A stretch of DNA of 42,143 bases from contig NZ_ACFY01000110.1 in assembly GCF_000174195.1 (NCBI RefSeq), positions 1 to 42,143 on the forward strand, in the 5' to 3' direction. The notes beneath the pieces were generated by a model, which did not search any database, was not told where the DNA came from, and saw only the letters and a program-made list of their open reading frames with translations. Position numbers and translations under genes: made by a program. Of this stretch, positions 24,531 to 33,427 are shown piece after piece. This stretch comes from Roseburia inulinivorans DSM 16841. Its GTDB lineage: Bacteria > Bacillota > Clostridia > Lachnospirales > Lachnospiraceae. Numbering within the stretch: position 1 is the first letter of the stretch; the number at the start of each line of letters is the position of its first letter.

Positions 24531-26252
24531 TTATCTATTCTTCCACAAGATCCTTTTTAATGCTTCCAGTTTTTCCTCTGCATCCTGCAAAGAGGTGCCT
24601 TTGACTCCATAGTAGAATTTGATCTTAGGCTCTGTTCCGGACGGGCGCACACAGCACCATGCATTGTCAGAAAGTTCATAATATAAAACATTGGAAGCCG
24701 GAAGTCCTGTTTTTGTCACTTCCCCGGTCTTTAAATCTTTTCTTGTATCCTCTTTGTAATCGCGGACTGCAAGCACTTCAAATCCACCGAGTGTTTTCTT
24801 TGGATTGTTCCGCATATCACTCATCATCTGCTGGATCTGGGCGGCTCCGTCTATTCCTTTTAAGGTCATCGTGGAAAGTCCCTCTCTGTAGTAACCGTAT
24901 TTCTCATACAGGTCGATCATGGCATCCCACAATGTTTTTCCATGTTTTTTGCACCAGGAAGCCACCTCGCACAACATCATGACTGCCACGCAGGCATCTT
25001 TATCTCTTGCATATGTTCCGGCAAGGCATCCATAACTCTCCTCCAGACCGAATACATAGTTGTGGGAGTGGTTCTGTTCAAACCATTTGATCTGCTCTCC
25101 GATATACTTAAATCCGGTCAGTACCTCGATCAGTGCCACGCCGTAGGAAGCTGCCATCGCTTTTGCCATGTCCGTTGTAACGATAGTCTCTACAAGCGCA
25201 GGATTCTCAGGCATCGTTCCGGTTGCTGTTTTCTCTCTTAAAATATATTCTGCGATGAGCATTCCGGACATATTTCCGGTGAAAGTCACATACTCTCCGG
25301 TCTTAGTATCTTTGCAGTATACGCCAAGACGGTCTGCGTCCGGATCTGTCGCAAGTACGATGTCTGCATCCACTTCTTTTGCAAGTTTTAAGGCAAGCTC
25401 AAATGCCTTTGGAGATTCCGGGTTTGGATATGCTACGGTCGGGAAATTTCCGTCCGGAAGTTCCTGCTCTTTTACAACATAGACATTTTCAAATCCAAGT
25501 TCTTTTAACACACGGCGCACCGGGAGATTTCCGGTTCCATGTAGCGGTGTGTATACAATCTTGATGTCCTTTGCCATCTCTTTGATGATCTCTGGATGAA
25601 TGGACTGTTTTTTCAGTTCTTCCATATAACGGTCATCGATTTCTTTTCCGATTGTCACAAAAAGTCCGGCTTTCACGGCATCCTCTTTTGTCATGGTCTT
25701 AACCTGTGTAAAAGAAGTTACTTTTGCAACTTCTGCAAGGATATTTTTATCATGAGGCGGTGTGATCTGTGCACCATCCTCCCAGTAAACTTTGTATCCA
25801 TTATATTCTCTTGGGTTATGGCTTGCTGTGATCACAATTCCTGAAACACAGCCAAGTTCACGGACTGCAAATGAAAGCTCCGGTGTCGGGCGAAGGCTGT
25901 CAAATACATAAGCCCTGATTCCGTTTGCATTCAGGCAGAGCGCTGCCTCCTCGGCAAATTCCGGTGACATGATTCTGGAATCGTGTGCGATGGCAACTCC
26001 TTTTTCCTGTCCGTTCTGAGAAATGATATAGTTTGCAAGCCCCTGAGTCGCCTGTCTTACAGTGTAAATGTTCATACGGTTCGTTCCTGCCCCGATCACT
26101 CCGCGGAGTCCCCCGGTTCCAAACTCAAGCTGACGGTAGAAACGGTCCTCGATCTCTGCCTCATTATCCCTGATTTCTTCTAATTCTGCTCTTGTTTCCT
26201 CTGAAAAATATGGGTTTGTACACCATTCTCTGTAGGTTTCCATGTAACTCAT
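24531..26252 (-). CDS. pgcA: Alpha-phosphoglucomutase / phosphomannomutase
   Basis: 573 aa cytosolic enzyme moving phosphate between C1 and C6 of glucose (or mannose). Phospho-serine loop TASHNPREYNG, metal loop DPDADRLGV, sugar loop EESYG, phosphate-binding RPSGTEPKIKFY. The length matches Firmicute PgcA-type enzymes. TAGGAG precedes the ATG. The last residues (KRILWKNR) look unnatural: one more A in the A5 run (plus-strand T 24554-24558) would give KKDLVEE ending at 24535. It acts next to ManA and GH1, so the three may serve hexose use together. Confidence 0.93.
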   Translation of the reverse strand: MSYMETYREWCTNPYFSEETRAELEEIRDNEAEIEDRFYRQLEFGTGGLRGVIGAGTNRMNIYTVRQATQGLANYIISQNGQEKGVAIAHDSRIMSPEFAEEAALCLNANGIRAYVFDSLRPTPELSFAVRELGCVSGIVITASHNPREYNGYKVYWEDGAQITPPHDKNILAEVAKVTSFTQVKTMTKEDAVKAGLFVTIGKEIDDRYMEELKKQSIHPEIIKEMAKDIKIVYTPLHGTGNLPVRRVLKELGFENVYVVKEQELPDGNFPTVAYPNPESPKAFELALKLAKEVDADIVLATDPDADRLGVYCKDTKTGEYVTFTGNMSGMLIAEYILREKTATGTMPENPALVETIVTTDMAKAMAASYGVALIEVLTGFKYIGEQIKWFEQNHSHNYVFGLEESYGCLAGTYARDKDACVAVMMLCEVASWCKKHGKTLWDAMIDLYEKYGYYREGLSTMTLKGIDGAAQIQQMMSDMRNNPKKTLGGFEVLAVRDYKEDTRKDLKTGEVTKTGLPASNVLYYELSDNAWCCVRPSGTEPKIKFYYGVKGTSLQDAEEKLEALKRILWKNR

Positions 26253-26374
26253 CGCAATTCTCCTATCTTCTTCCTGCTATTTTTGAAAGATTTTACCATT
26301 CTCTCAAAAGGTTATTGAAATAATAACCTTATTTTTAGTAAATGTAAACTTGTTTTAGCTTATTTGCCTTAAAA

Positions 26375-27490
26375 TCATTTCACACCATTCGTCATCATAA
26401 CGGCAGAGAGACCATTCAGATTTGAATAGACAAAACACAGCACGATCATTCCAATGATCGATACCGCCATACCGATTCCGGATAAAATCATACCCGCCAG
26501 TGCCATTCCGTTTTTCTCCGGCTGCACCTTTCTCGAAAGTCTGCCACCGATCAGTCCAGCGATTCCAATGCCAAGACCATATCCCATAAATCCTGTCAGA
26601 ATGGATATCATTCCAAGTGCAAGCGACAAAGCAGCATTCCGGTCTGCCTCCTCGAATGTTTCAAACACCACGATATGATTTGCCTCCTTCTCCATCTCCA
26701 GAAGTTTTTTCGGGCGAAGCAGCACAATACACGGAATCAGCAAAACAGGAACGGCAATCAAATTAGCGGCAGACATCTGGTTGATCTGTTCCACAGTTGT
26801 TCCAGCTCCAAAAATTCCGCTGCCCATCAAACTTGCGAAATCGACCAGTGCATGAAAAGTCATTACAAGCCAGATATTTTCTGACCGGGCATAAACTGCG
26901 CCAAAGATCACACCCAAAAACGCTCCGTTGATTGCCTGAATCATCGCACTTGTCACCGTCACTCCCTGTGAAATATTTGTCAAATGTACCGCCCCGAACA
27001 ATACACCACTGAGAATGACCGCCCAGAGAATCCCTCTTTTCGTTTTGGAAAAACGTTCCAGAAACAGATTCAGGATCACACCGCGGAAAATAAGTTCCTC
27101 CGTCCATCCGATCAGAAACATGGTTGCAGCAAAAAACAGGATTTCCAATGCAGATACGACTTTTGCATCCGGTGTCATCATCTGTACATAAAGCTGTGCC
27201 GCCAGTTCCAGACAACAGTATCCTGTCAGGAATCCGCCGATATAAAGGCCATGGATAAATCCCTTTCCTTTTTCTCCCAGCACTCCAAGATAACCAAACA
27301 GGCACAAAAGCAGAAATGCAACCACTCCTGCCATAAACTCTGCGATCATACTGCTTCCATAACCCGGAAGCGAAACTGTATCTGCAAGAAAAAACGCTGC
27401 CACATCCATACTTCCAAGAAAAATCGCTACAATCAGTACCGCAACGAGTATCGTAACCACCTTCGGCATTCTCATAAGTTTCTTTTTCAT
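26375..27490 (-). CDS. CPBP family intramembrane metalloprotease with DUF4190-like tail
   Basis: 371 aa polytopic membrane protein. The CPBP (Abi) motifs are EELIFRG (Glu131/Glu132), FGAVHL (His169) and FHALVDF (His213). After about residue 270 comes a soluble stretch and then a two-helix domain (LGMISILTGFMGYGLGIGI, then MALAGMILSGIGMAV) resembling DUF4190. Family members cleave membrane-bound proteins or process peptides. I chose the ATG at 27490 (GGGGAGAAG upstream); the frame is open to 27541. It follows capA by 13 bases. Confidence 0.85.
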   Translation of the reverse strand: MKKKLMRMPKVVTILVAVLIVAIFLGSMDVAAFFLADTVSLPGYGSSMIAEFMAGVVAFLLLCLFGYLGVLGEKGKGFIHGLYIGGFLTGYCCLELAAQLYVQMMTPDAKVVSALEILFFAATMFLIGWTEELIFRGVILNLFLERFSKTKRGILWAVILSGVLFGAVHLTNISQGVTVTSAMIQAINGAFLGVIFGAVYARSENIWLVMTFHALVDFASLMGSGIFGAGTTVEQINQMSAANLIAVPVLLIPCIVLLRPKKLLEMEKEANHIVVFETFEEADRNAALSLALGMISILTGFMGYGLGIGIAGLIGGRLSRKVQPEKNGMALAGMILSGIGMAVSIIGMIVLCFVYSNLNGLSAVMMTNGVK

Positions 27491-27503
27491 GTTCTTCTCC
27501 CCT

Positions 27504-28729
27504 TTAATTGATTTTTCCATCCGCACCGATCGTAACGCCATCTGAAATCTGTGTCATATACTGATACAGCGCAGATGCACAGTTTGTATCCATCAGTTTT
27601 GTTGTGCCCCCCGCCGCATAAACCGGAAGTAATCCATAAGATACGGTTCCATCGGACGAAACCTGTACTTTCACTGCAGCCGTCTTATCAATGTTCTGTC
27701 CAAACACAAAGTTTCCAAGGCTGTAAAAGACCGGTTTTTCACTGATATAGGAGATCCCCTGTAAACAGTGTGTATGTGCTCCAAGGATCAGATCTGCCCC
27801 TGCATTAAAACAATCTGTGGCAATCTTTGTCTGATAGTCCTGCGGATACGCCTCGTATTCCACGCCCCAGTGGATATAGACCGACAGGAAATCACATTCA
27901 CTCCGCGCTTCTTTGATCAACTGTACCAATTTTGTATCATCATAAGCGGTCAGCATTCCCGGTGTCCGCTCTTCCACTTTCCAGTTTGATTCCGGCACCA
28001 CGCGGGATGCCGCAAGAAATCCAAATTTTTTCCATTTTTCTCGATAATCTGTAATTCATATGCGCGTTCTTTAGTCTCTCCGGCTCCTGCATACAAAATA
28101 CCGGCTCCGTCCAGTGTCGTAAATGTATCGGACAACGCATCTCTTCCGTAATCTAAGGTGTGATTGTTGGCGAGTGATACAATATCCACGCCCATCTCAT
28201 TTAAAGCCTTCACATATTTCGGATCACAGCAAAACGTAAACTGTTTGTCCTCCATCGGCTCTCCACGATTACTGAACGGGAACTCATTATTCACCATGAA
28301 AATATCTGCATCCTGCAGCTCCTGCAGCAGCTGCGGCTCAATCACTTTTTCAATTCCGCCCGCATCATAGTTGCTTTTAAAGGCGTTTGCAAACAGTACA
28401 TCCCCTGCAAAAATCAGTGTTGTGCTGCCGTCTCCTTCGGTATTCCCTGCTTCTGCCTGCTTGTCCGTTTCTCCACCTGCTATGTCCGCTTCTTCCTGTT
28501 CTGTGTCGTTTTGGATCCTGTTCTGCCCGTCTGCTGCTTCCGTCTCTTCTGATTCTTCCGCTTCCGGTATCTGAACCGGTTCCTCCGTGCTGCTGATATC
28601 CGTCTCGGACAGCACATCTTTCGCCGGCTCACCGCTCTGTCTTCCATGTGAAAAAATAATCAGTGTCACCATTGCAAGCATTGTCACAAGTGACAGTGCA
28701 TATAAAACAATCCGTGTTCTTTTTCCCAT
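27504..28729 (-). pseudogene. CapA family protein (poly-gamma-glutamate/cell-surface), frameshifted
   Basis: About 408 aa after repair. One N-terminal membrane helix, then a Glu/Thr/Asp-rich linker, then a calcineurin-like CapA domain. Conserved blocks: LIFAGDVLF, MVNNEFPFSNRG, LANNHTLDYGRDAL, VYIHWGVEYEAYP, LILGAHTHCLQG, YSLGNFVFG. These enzymes act outside the cell on polyglutamate or other surface polymers; the substrate here is unknown. The frame breaks in the A6 run (plus-strand T 28026-28031); seven A joins the halves. AGGAG precedes the start. It shares its operon with the CPBP protease gene. Confidence 0.85.
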
Positions 28730-28859
28730 TCCCCTGCTCCTGTTCTTCTTATTAAAATATACGAATTCTTGTATGTTTTTTCTTTCGTGTTCATCATATC
28801 ATATTGTGATTAAAAAGACAAAGATTAGGAATTTTTTACCTGAAATGGAGGGGATACTA

Positions 28860-29009
28860 ATGATAACAACAAGTGAACTTTTGCAGTTAATGAGTTTGTT
28901 AATTAGTGTTGCCGGATTATTTTACCTCATCGGGAAAGATAATCACGGCAGAAAAAATAACCGCCCCGGCCAAGGTTGCGGTTATTTTTACATAACACAT
29001 ATAATCTAG
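28860..29009 (+). CDS. Small hydrophobic peptide, probable type I toxin (TxpA/BsrG-like)
   Basis: 49 aa. MITTSELLQLMSLLISVAGLFYLI is one membrane helix with the short N-terminal S/T-x-E-x-L-x-x-M lead seen in type I toxins of Bacillus; then a basic GKDNHGRKNN tail. GGAGG sits eight bases before ATG (28860). The final codons lie inside a 12-bp terminator hairpin, so the mRNA may end before the stop codon. A strong minus-strand promoter and this hairpin define an antisense RNA over the 3-prime end. Family call is by resemblance; toxicity is inferred. Divergent from capA. Confidence 0.65.
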   Translation: MITTSELLQLMSLLISVAGLFYLIGKDNHGRKNNRPGQGCGYFYITHII

Positions 29010-29039
29010 GCTAACCGTCTATCGGCAGCACCTTTTTAT
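28952..29039 (-). ncRNA. Predicted antisense RNA antitoxin
   Basis: Transcription would start near 29039 from a promoter with TTTACA (29068-29073), a 16-base gap and TATAAT (29046-29051), and end at the shared hairpin (28953-28989), whose minus-strand exit is T6. The predicted RNA of about 90 bases is complementary to the 3-prime part of the toxin message. This is the layout of RatA/TxpA in Bacillus. No open reading frame of note in the RNA. Confidence 0.6.
28953..28989. terminator. Bidirectional terminator inside the toxin gene
   Basis: AAAAATAACCGC (28953-28964) and GCGGTTATTTTT (28978-28989) pair perfectly over 12 bp, with a 13-base loop. A run of A on the left and T on the right suits termination on both strands. 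Confidence 0.85.
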
Positions 29040-29093
29040 TTTTATATTATACCATAAAGACAAAAAATGTAAACCATCTATTTTTTATCTCTT

Positions 29094-30179
29094 TTACTGC
29101 TGTGTCAAAACAGAAATATCTCCCACTCCTGCAGTCAGTTCCACTTCTGCTCCGCCGTTGCTGCCGGTCTCATACTCCGCATCAAAAGCCCCTTTCGACT
29201 GCCCGTTCAACCGGATTTCTCCAAGTCCGGCAGACAGATCAAATGCATAGCTTTTCTCTGTTCCGGTAAGAGAGACATTGACATCGCCGGTTCCTGCCTC
29301 TACTTCCAGTTTGTTTGAAACGCTTCCGCTGAACACGGCATCTCCAACTCCTGCTTCGATAGACACTTTCGGGAACTGTCCATTCAGAATCGACACATCT
29401 CCTGTTCCAACTTCAAACACAGCCTTCTCACTGGCTGAGATCTGATTCACAGAGAGTTCTCCCACTCCTACAGACACATTTACTTTTCTTGCCGTAAACG
29501 CTTCGCTTTCCATGGAAATATCCCCGGCTCCCACTACAATGTCCAATGTCAGATTTTCGCACTGCCTTGGCAGAACTACCGTAAAGGTCGGTCCTTTCTC
29601 AAAATGGTGGTGTCCGCTGTGATAGGATACCTTCAGAGCGGAATCCTTCTGTTTTGTAGAAAGATAATCCTGATACCCATTTTCCATTTTAATACTGATC
29701 TCATCCGCAGAATCCGACACTTCAAAAATAAGTTCATTTACCACATCCAGTTCCAGTTTCAGGGAAGCAGCTTCTGATGCCGGATAAGGTATAATGCAGC
29801 TTTCCGTTCCTGCCGGTTCACTCTTCAAATCCGTAAGATTCAGGATCCAGGAACCAAAACTCTCCACCGCCCTATTATCATCCATGAGTTCGTCATCCTC
29901 ATCATCCCAGTCGTCATTATCCCAATCTTCGTCGTCCCAATCATCATCGTCATCATAATCATCATCCCAAAAATGATCCCAGCTGCCATGTCCCTGATCA
30001 TAAGCATAATAAACTCCATTGCCAATATGCCAATTACCAAAATCAAGTTCACCGGCAAGTGCTTTCCGATGGATCGTTGACCATCCGGCTCCCATCACTG
30101 CAGCGATACCGCTGAAAACAATTCCGAGTGCGGCTAAGCTTCCTGCAATGATCAACATAATCTTTGTAAATTTTTTCAT
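29094..30179 (-). CDS. DUF4097-type beta-repeat membrane protein with Asp-rich stretch
   Basis: 361 aa. N-terminal membrane helix (about 8-30), then a Trp/Asp/Glu-rich acidic segment at residues 72-101 (WDDDYDDDDDWDDEDWD type), then a series of short beta repeats with GVGDIS/GAGDIS/GTGDV turns typical of DUF4097 (LiaG-like) proteins. Third gene of a PadR-DUF1700-DUF4097 operon, separated by six bases from the DUF1700 gene. In this family such operons respond to envelope stress or lipid state; the exact role is not known. Confidence 0.85.
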   Translation of the reverse strand: MKKFTKIMLIIAGSLAALGIVFSGIAAVMGAGWSTIHRKALAGELDFGNWHIGNGVYYAYDQGHGSWDHFWDDDYDDDDDWDDEDWDNDDWDDEDDELMDDNRAVESFGSWILNLTDLKSEPAGTESCIIPYPASEAASLKLELDVVNELIFEVSDSADEISIKMENGYQDYLSTKQKDSALKVSYHSGHHHFEKGPTFTVVLPRQCENLTLDIVVGAGDISMESEAFTARKVNVSVGVGELSVNQISASEKAVFEVGTGDVSILNGQFPKVSIEAGVGDAVFSGSVSNKLEVEAGTGDVNVSLTGTEKSYAFDLSAGLGEIRLNGQSKGAFDAEYETGSNGGAEVELTAGVGDISVLTQQ

Positions 30180-30185
30180 TTCATC

Positions 30186-31019
30186 TCACACTCCTCTCTT
30201 CGTCTTACTAAATGCCTTTTTGCAAAGCCCTGCAATGCCTTTCACTGCCCATGGGACAAACCAGCCAAAGCACCATACCACAAGCCACACTGCAAGTACT
30301 CCAAGCGCAAGAACCAAAAGTCCACCGCCTAACAGTCCAAGACCTACTGCCACGCCTTTTGTGAAAAGATATCCGACACCAATGCCTGCCAATACAAATC
30401 CGGTGATCACTAACGCCGCCATCACTGCAACAATGCTGACTGCCACTGCAAACACACACGCTAAAATTGCTACAAGAATCGCCGCCAGAACCGCTGCAAC
30501 CGTGATCCAGACCGGGCTTGTCAAAACTGCGAGGATCACCCATAAAACTGTTTTTTCTGTTTTATTCTTCTGATTTTCCTTTTTCAGATTCTCTATATCG
30601 ATCTGGCCGGACGTATTCTGACTGCCATAAGTTCCGCCGGTATAAGCAGTATTCTTCTGCTCATAATTACCTGACCCGTAAGTACTGCTTCCATATAAAC
30701 TGTTCATATATGGATCATCCATTCGTGTTTTGGCATTTTGACCATCCCCAGATGTTCCTTCTGTATGAGTCTCATTTTTTTCGCTGCGCACATCTTCCTC
30801 AGGTGTTTCCGCATCAGCCGTTTCACTCACCCCAAGATCTTTCTTGATCACTTCCGCCACCTTCTCCGGCGACTCCAGTTCCTCTAAAATTGATGCCTCA
30901 TTTCCAATTCCGGCATCCTCAAAATAACTTCTGTAAAAGGCAAGTGCATCCGCTCTCTCTTCCTCTGAAATATCCGAAAGCAGCTGCTCCAGACGTTTTA
31001 AAAATTCTTCTTTATTCAT
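30186..31019 (-). CDS. DUF1700 family membrane protein
   Basis: 277 aa. N-terminal soluble helical domain (MNKEEFLKRLEQLLSDISEEERADAL...FYRSYFEDAG) followed by a Tyr/Gly/Asn-rich linker (about 115-155) and three hydrophobic segments toward the C-terminus. I chose the ATG at 31019, which overlaps the PadR stop (ATGA) and has GGAGAGGAG upstream. The frame opens further upstream in PadR but that is not a start. Members are often paired with PadR regulators; function unknown. Confidence 0.85.
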   Translation of the reverse strand: MNKEEFLKRLEQLLSDISEEERADALAFYRSYFEDAGIGNEASILEELESPEKVAEVIKKDLGVSETADAETPEEDVRSEKNETHTEGTSGDGQNAKTRMDDPYMNSLYGSSTYGSGNYEQKNTAYTGGTYGSQNTSGQIDIENLKKENQKNKTEKTVLWVILAVLTSPVWITVAAVLAAILVAILACVFAVAVSIVAVMAALVITGFVLAGIGVGYLFTKGVAVGLGLLGGGLLVLALGVLAVWLVVWCFGWFVPWAVKGIAGLCKKAFSKTKRGV

Positions 31020-31342
31020 TCTTCTGACTCCTCTCCTGAAAATAGTTCTGATATTTTCGAAGAATACGATTCCCACTCGCTGCGGTATTCTGCCAGCTTT
31101 TCTTCGCCGGTCTCCGTAATCTGGTAATATCTCCGGTTTCTTCCTCCGCACTCCCTGTCATACACGATCAGGTATCCATCCTTTTGCAGTCTTCGCAAAA
31201 CCGGATACAGTGTGGATTCTGAAACCTCAATCGCTTTCCGCACATCCTGCGTGATCTTATATCCGTAGGTTCCTTCTTCCTCCTTTGACACGACAGCAAG
31301 AACAATCGCATCCAAAAGGGCTGCGCCTGTATTAAATACCAT
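31016..31342 (-). CDS. PadR family transcriptional regulator
   Basis: 108 aa winged helix. Typical PadR blocks: LLDAIVLAVV, EGTYGYKITQDV, SESTLYPVLRRLQKDGYL, RRYYQITETGEEKL. AAGGAG seven bases before the ATG. The promoter just upstream overlaps a perfect 9-bp inverted repeat, the expected self-repression site. Controls the two downstream genes. Confidence 0.93.
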   Translation of the reverse strand: MVFNTGAALLDAIVLAVVSKEEEGTYGYKITQDVRKAIEVSESTLYPVLRRLQKDGYLIVYDRECGGRNRRYYQITETGEEKLAEYRSEWESYSSKISELFSGEESEE

Positions 31343-31386
31343 GTACTCACTCCTTGTTATTTTATTTGTAATATTATTTCTTGTTT

Positions 31387-31419
31387 AATACTATACAGCA
31401 TATAGTATTGTTTTGTCAA
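31387..31419 (-). promoter_or_regulatory. PadR operon promoter with overlapping operator
   Basis: TTGACA (31414-31419), an 18-base gap and TATAGT (31390-31395) on the minus strand. The -10 box lies in the perfect inverted repeat AATACTATA-N5-TATAGTATT (31387-31409), a likely PadR binding site. Confidence 0.75.
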
Positions 31420-31560
31420 TATTATTATATATTTAAAACTGGCATGGTCAATTTGTTTTAAACTGGATTTTTAATTCATGACAGTTTTTGTATATAGTAA
31501 TCCCAACAACAATCCTGGGAATTGACACAAATACAAACCATAAAAAGGAGAATTTTATTT

Positions 31561-32109
31561 ATGAAAACATCAACTACCTCTACAGCACAGACTGCTGATT
31601 CAAAATCTTTATCAAATATCCGTTTTATCACGATCACGGCTCTTTTTATTGCCCTGACCTACGTATTCACTGCATTTATTAATATAAGACTTCCAATCAC
31701 TGCAAACGGCGGATTGATCCATCTCGGAAACGTACCTCTTTTTATCTGCGCCATTATTTTTGGTAAGAAAAGTGGTGCGATCGCCGGCGGAGTCGGCATG
31801 GGACTCTTCGATCTGCTCTCCGGCTGGACTGCATGGGCTCCATTCACACTGATCATTGTCGGTCTGATGGGATATGCCGTAGGTGCCATCACAGAAAAAC
31901 ATCACGGTTTTGGCTGGAACACACTTGCGATCGCAGTTGCATGCGTGATCAAAGTCGCTGGTTACTACATTGCAGAGGGTATCATTTACGGAAACTGGAT
32001 TGCACCGGTTACTTCCATTCCCGGAAACCTTGTCCAGATCGGTGTTGCTGCTGTCATCGTTCTTTTGATCGTCGGACAGCTTCAGAAAATCGTAAATAAA
32101 ATGTTATAA
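31561..32109 (+). CDS. ECF transporter S component (vitamin-specific membrane subunit)
   Basis: 182 aa, about six membrane helices. Features of S components: RFITITALFIALTYV at the start, IRLPITANGGLIHLGNVPLF, and GKKSGAIAGGVGMGLFDLLSG. It binds a vitamin or its precursor and works with the general EcfAA-T energizing module, encoded elsewhere. AAGGAG ten bases before ATG. 56 bases upstream of an aminotransferase similar to pyridoxamine-pyruvate aminotransferase, so a B6 vitamer is a plausible substrate; that is inference from context. Promoter elements upstream are weak to read. Confidence 0.85.
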   Translation: MKTSTTSTAQTADSKSLSNIRFITITALFIALTYVFTAFINIRLPITANGGLIHLGNVPLFICAIIFGKKSGAIAGGVGMGLFDLLSGWTAWAPFTLIIVGLMGYAVGAITEKHHGFGWNTLAIAVACVIKVAGYYIAEGIIYGNWIAPVTSIPGNLVQIGVAAVIVLLIVGQLQKIVNKML

Positions 32110-32165
32110 GCTGTGTAACACCAATCTCATTTACAAAACAATCTATGATAAAGAAGGAAGTAATT

Positions 32166-33296
32166 ATGTATAAAGTCATGACTCCTGGACCAACCCAGGT
32201 AAAAGAAAATGTGCGTATGGCAAGAAGCCTCGTATGTACCAATCCTGATCTGGATGAAGATTTCGTAGAATTTTATAAAGATACCTGCGAACTGATCAGC
32301 TCCCTGCTCGGCACGAAAAACGAAACTCTCATTTTGGATGGAGAGGGAATTTTAGGTCTGGAAGCTGCCTGCGCCTCCCTCACTGAGCCGGGAGATAAGG
32401 TGCTCATCATTGAGAACGGCGTGTACGGCGAAGGCTTTGCGGACTTTGTATCCATGTACGGTGGTGTGCCGGAATTTTATCATGCCGACCGCCTGAATGC
32501 CATCGACCCGGATGCTCTTTCTTCTTATTTAAAGGAGCATCATGATTATAAATATGCGACCGTTGTTCACTGTGACACCCCAAGCGGCATGCTCAATCCG
32601 GTAGAAAAAATCTGTCCGCTTTTAAAAGAATACGGCATTCTGACCGTTGTAGATTCCGTTTCCGGAATGTTTGGAAATCACATGGATGTCGACAAGTTCC
32701 AGATCGATCTTCTGTGCGGCGGTTCCCAGAAAGCTGTTTCCGCACCTCCGGGACTTACTTTTGTCACAATAAGCGATGCTGTAAAAAATGCCATGCACGT
32801 ACGCAAGACGCCGATCCGTTCCTTCTATGCAAGCCTTCTGGCTTTTGAGGGATATTATGAGAAAAAATGGTTTCCTTATACCATGCCGATCAGCGATATT
32901 TACGGCTTACGCGCTGCTTTTGACAATATCGCTTCCGATCCAGAGTTAGAAGAACGCACACACCGTATCGCCGAAGCAGCCAGACGCGCTTTGACAGAAG
33001 CCGGTTTAAAGCTTCACTTGGAAAGCGGTTTCTCCGATACCGTCACTGTGTTTGACATTCCGGCAGAGACCACTTGCGATGCAATTCTTTCCCGCATGAA
33101 AAAAGAGCACAATATCATGCTTGCCGGATCTTTTGATGATCTTTCCGGCAAAGTGATCCGCATTGGACACATGGGAAATAACGCAAACTTTGAAGATATG
33201 GCCGCAACCATGTACGCTCTTTCCGAAACGCTTACTTTCCTCGGTGTGAACTTAAAAGGAGATCTTACGGGATTATTCTTAAAATATTATCATTAG
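32166..33296 (+). CDS. Class V PLP-dependent aminotransferase, pyridoxamine-pyruvate aminotransferase-like
   Basis: 376 aa cytosolic enzyme. PLP lysine is Lys189 in GGSQKAVSAPPG, with Asp163 (VVDSVSG) contacting the ring. LDGEGILGLEAA contains Glu60, at the position of the active-site Glu reported for pyridoxamine-pyruvate aminotransferase, and HCDTPSGMLNP and IGHMG are also alike. That enzyme converts pyridoxamine and pyruvate to pyridoxal and alanine. Alternatives are alanine-glyoxylate or other class V enzymes. GAAGG precedes the chosen ATG (32166). A long hairpin terminator follows. Confidence 0.75.
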   Translation: MYKVMTPGPTQVKENVRMARSLVCTNPDLDEDFVEFYKDTCELISSLLGTKNETLILDGEGILGLEAACASLTEPGDKVLIIENGVYGEGFADFVSMYGGVPEFYHADRLNAIDPDALSSYLKEHHDYKYATVVHCDTPSGMLNPVEKICPLLKEYGILTVVDSVSGMFGNHMDVDKFQIDLLCGGSQKAVSAPPGLTFVTISDAVKNAMHVRKTPIRSFYASLLAFEGYYEKKWFPYTMPISDIYGLRAAFDNIASDPELEERTHRIAEAARRALTEAGLKLHLESGFSDTVTVFDIPAETTCDAILSRMKKEHNIMLAGSFDDLSGKVIRIGHMGNNANFEDMAATMYALSETLTFLGVNLKGDLTGLFLKYYH

Positions 33297-33315
33297 TTCC
33301 TGCTTCCGGAACTAA

Positions 33316-33394
33316 AAATCGCCCTGATAATTGATATGTACCCCTTTTACCGGACATCCAGTGAAAAGGGGTACATATCATATCAGGGCGATTT
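33316..33394. terminator. Long bidirectional hairpin terminator
   Basis: AAATCGCCCTGATA pairs with TATCAGGGCGATTT, and GATATGTACCCCTTTT with AAAAGGGGTACATATC, giving about 30 bp of stem around a 14-base loop between convergent genes. Far longer than a normal terminator. Confidence 0.9.
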
Positions 33395-33427
33395 ATTGTC
33401 ATTCTTTTATTTTCATATCCTACATCG

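Noticed and set aside
26763..27511. Overlapping 175-180 residue frames within the CPBP gene
   Set aside because: Cys/Arg-rich out-of-frame translations of a clear membrane protease.
28587..28859. Upstream extension of the toxin frame
   Set aside because: It overlaps capA antisense and lacks a ribosome site; GGAGG supports 28860.
31500..31545. Riboswitch upstream of the ECF S component
   Set aside because: Only a 5-bp TCCCA/TGGGA hairpin is present; no match to the TPP, preQ1 or other aptamers I know.
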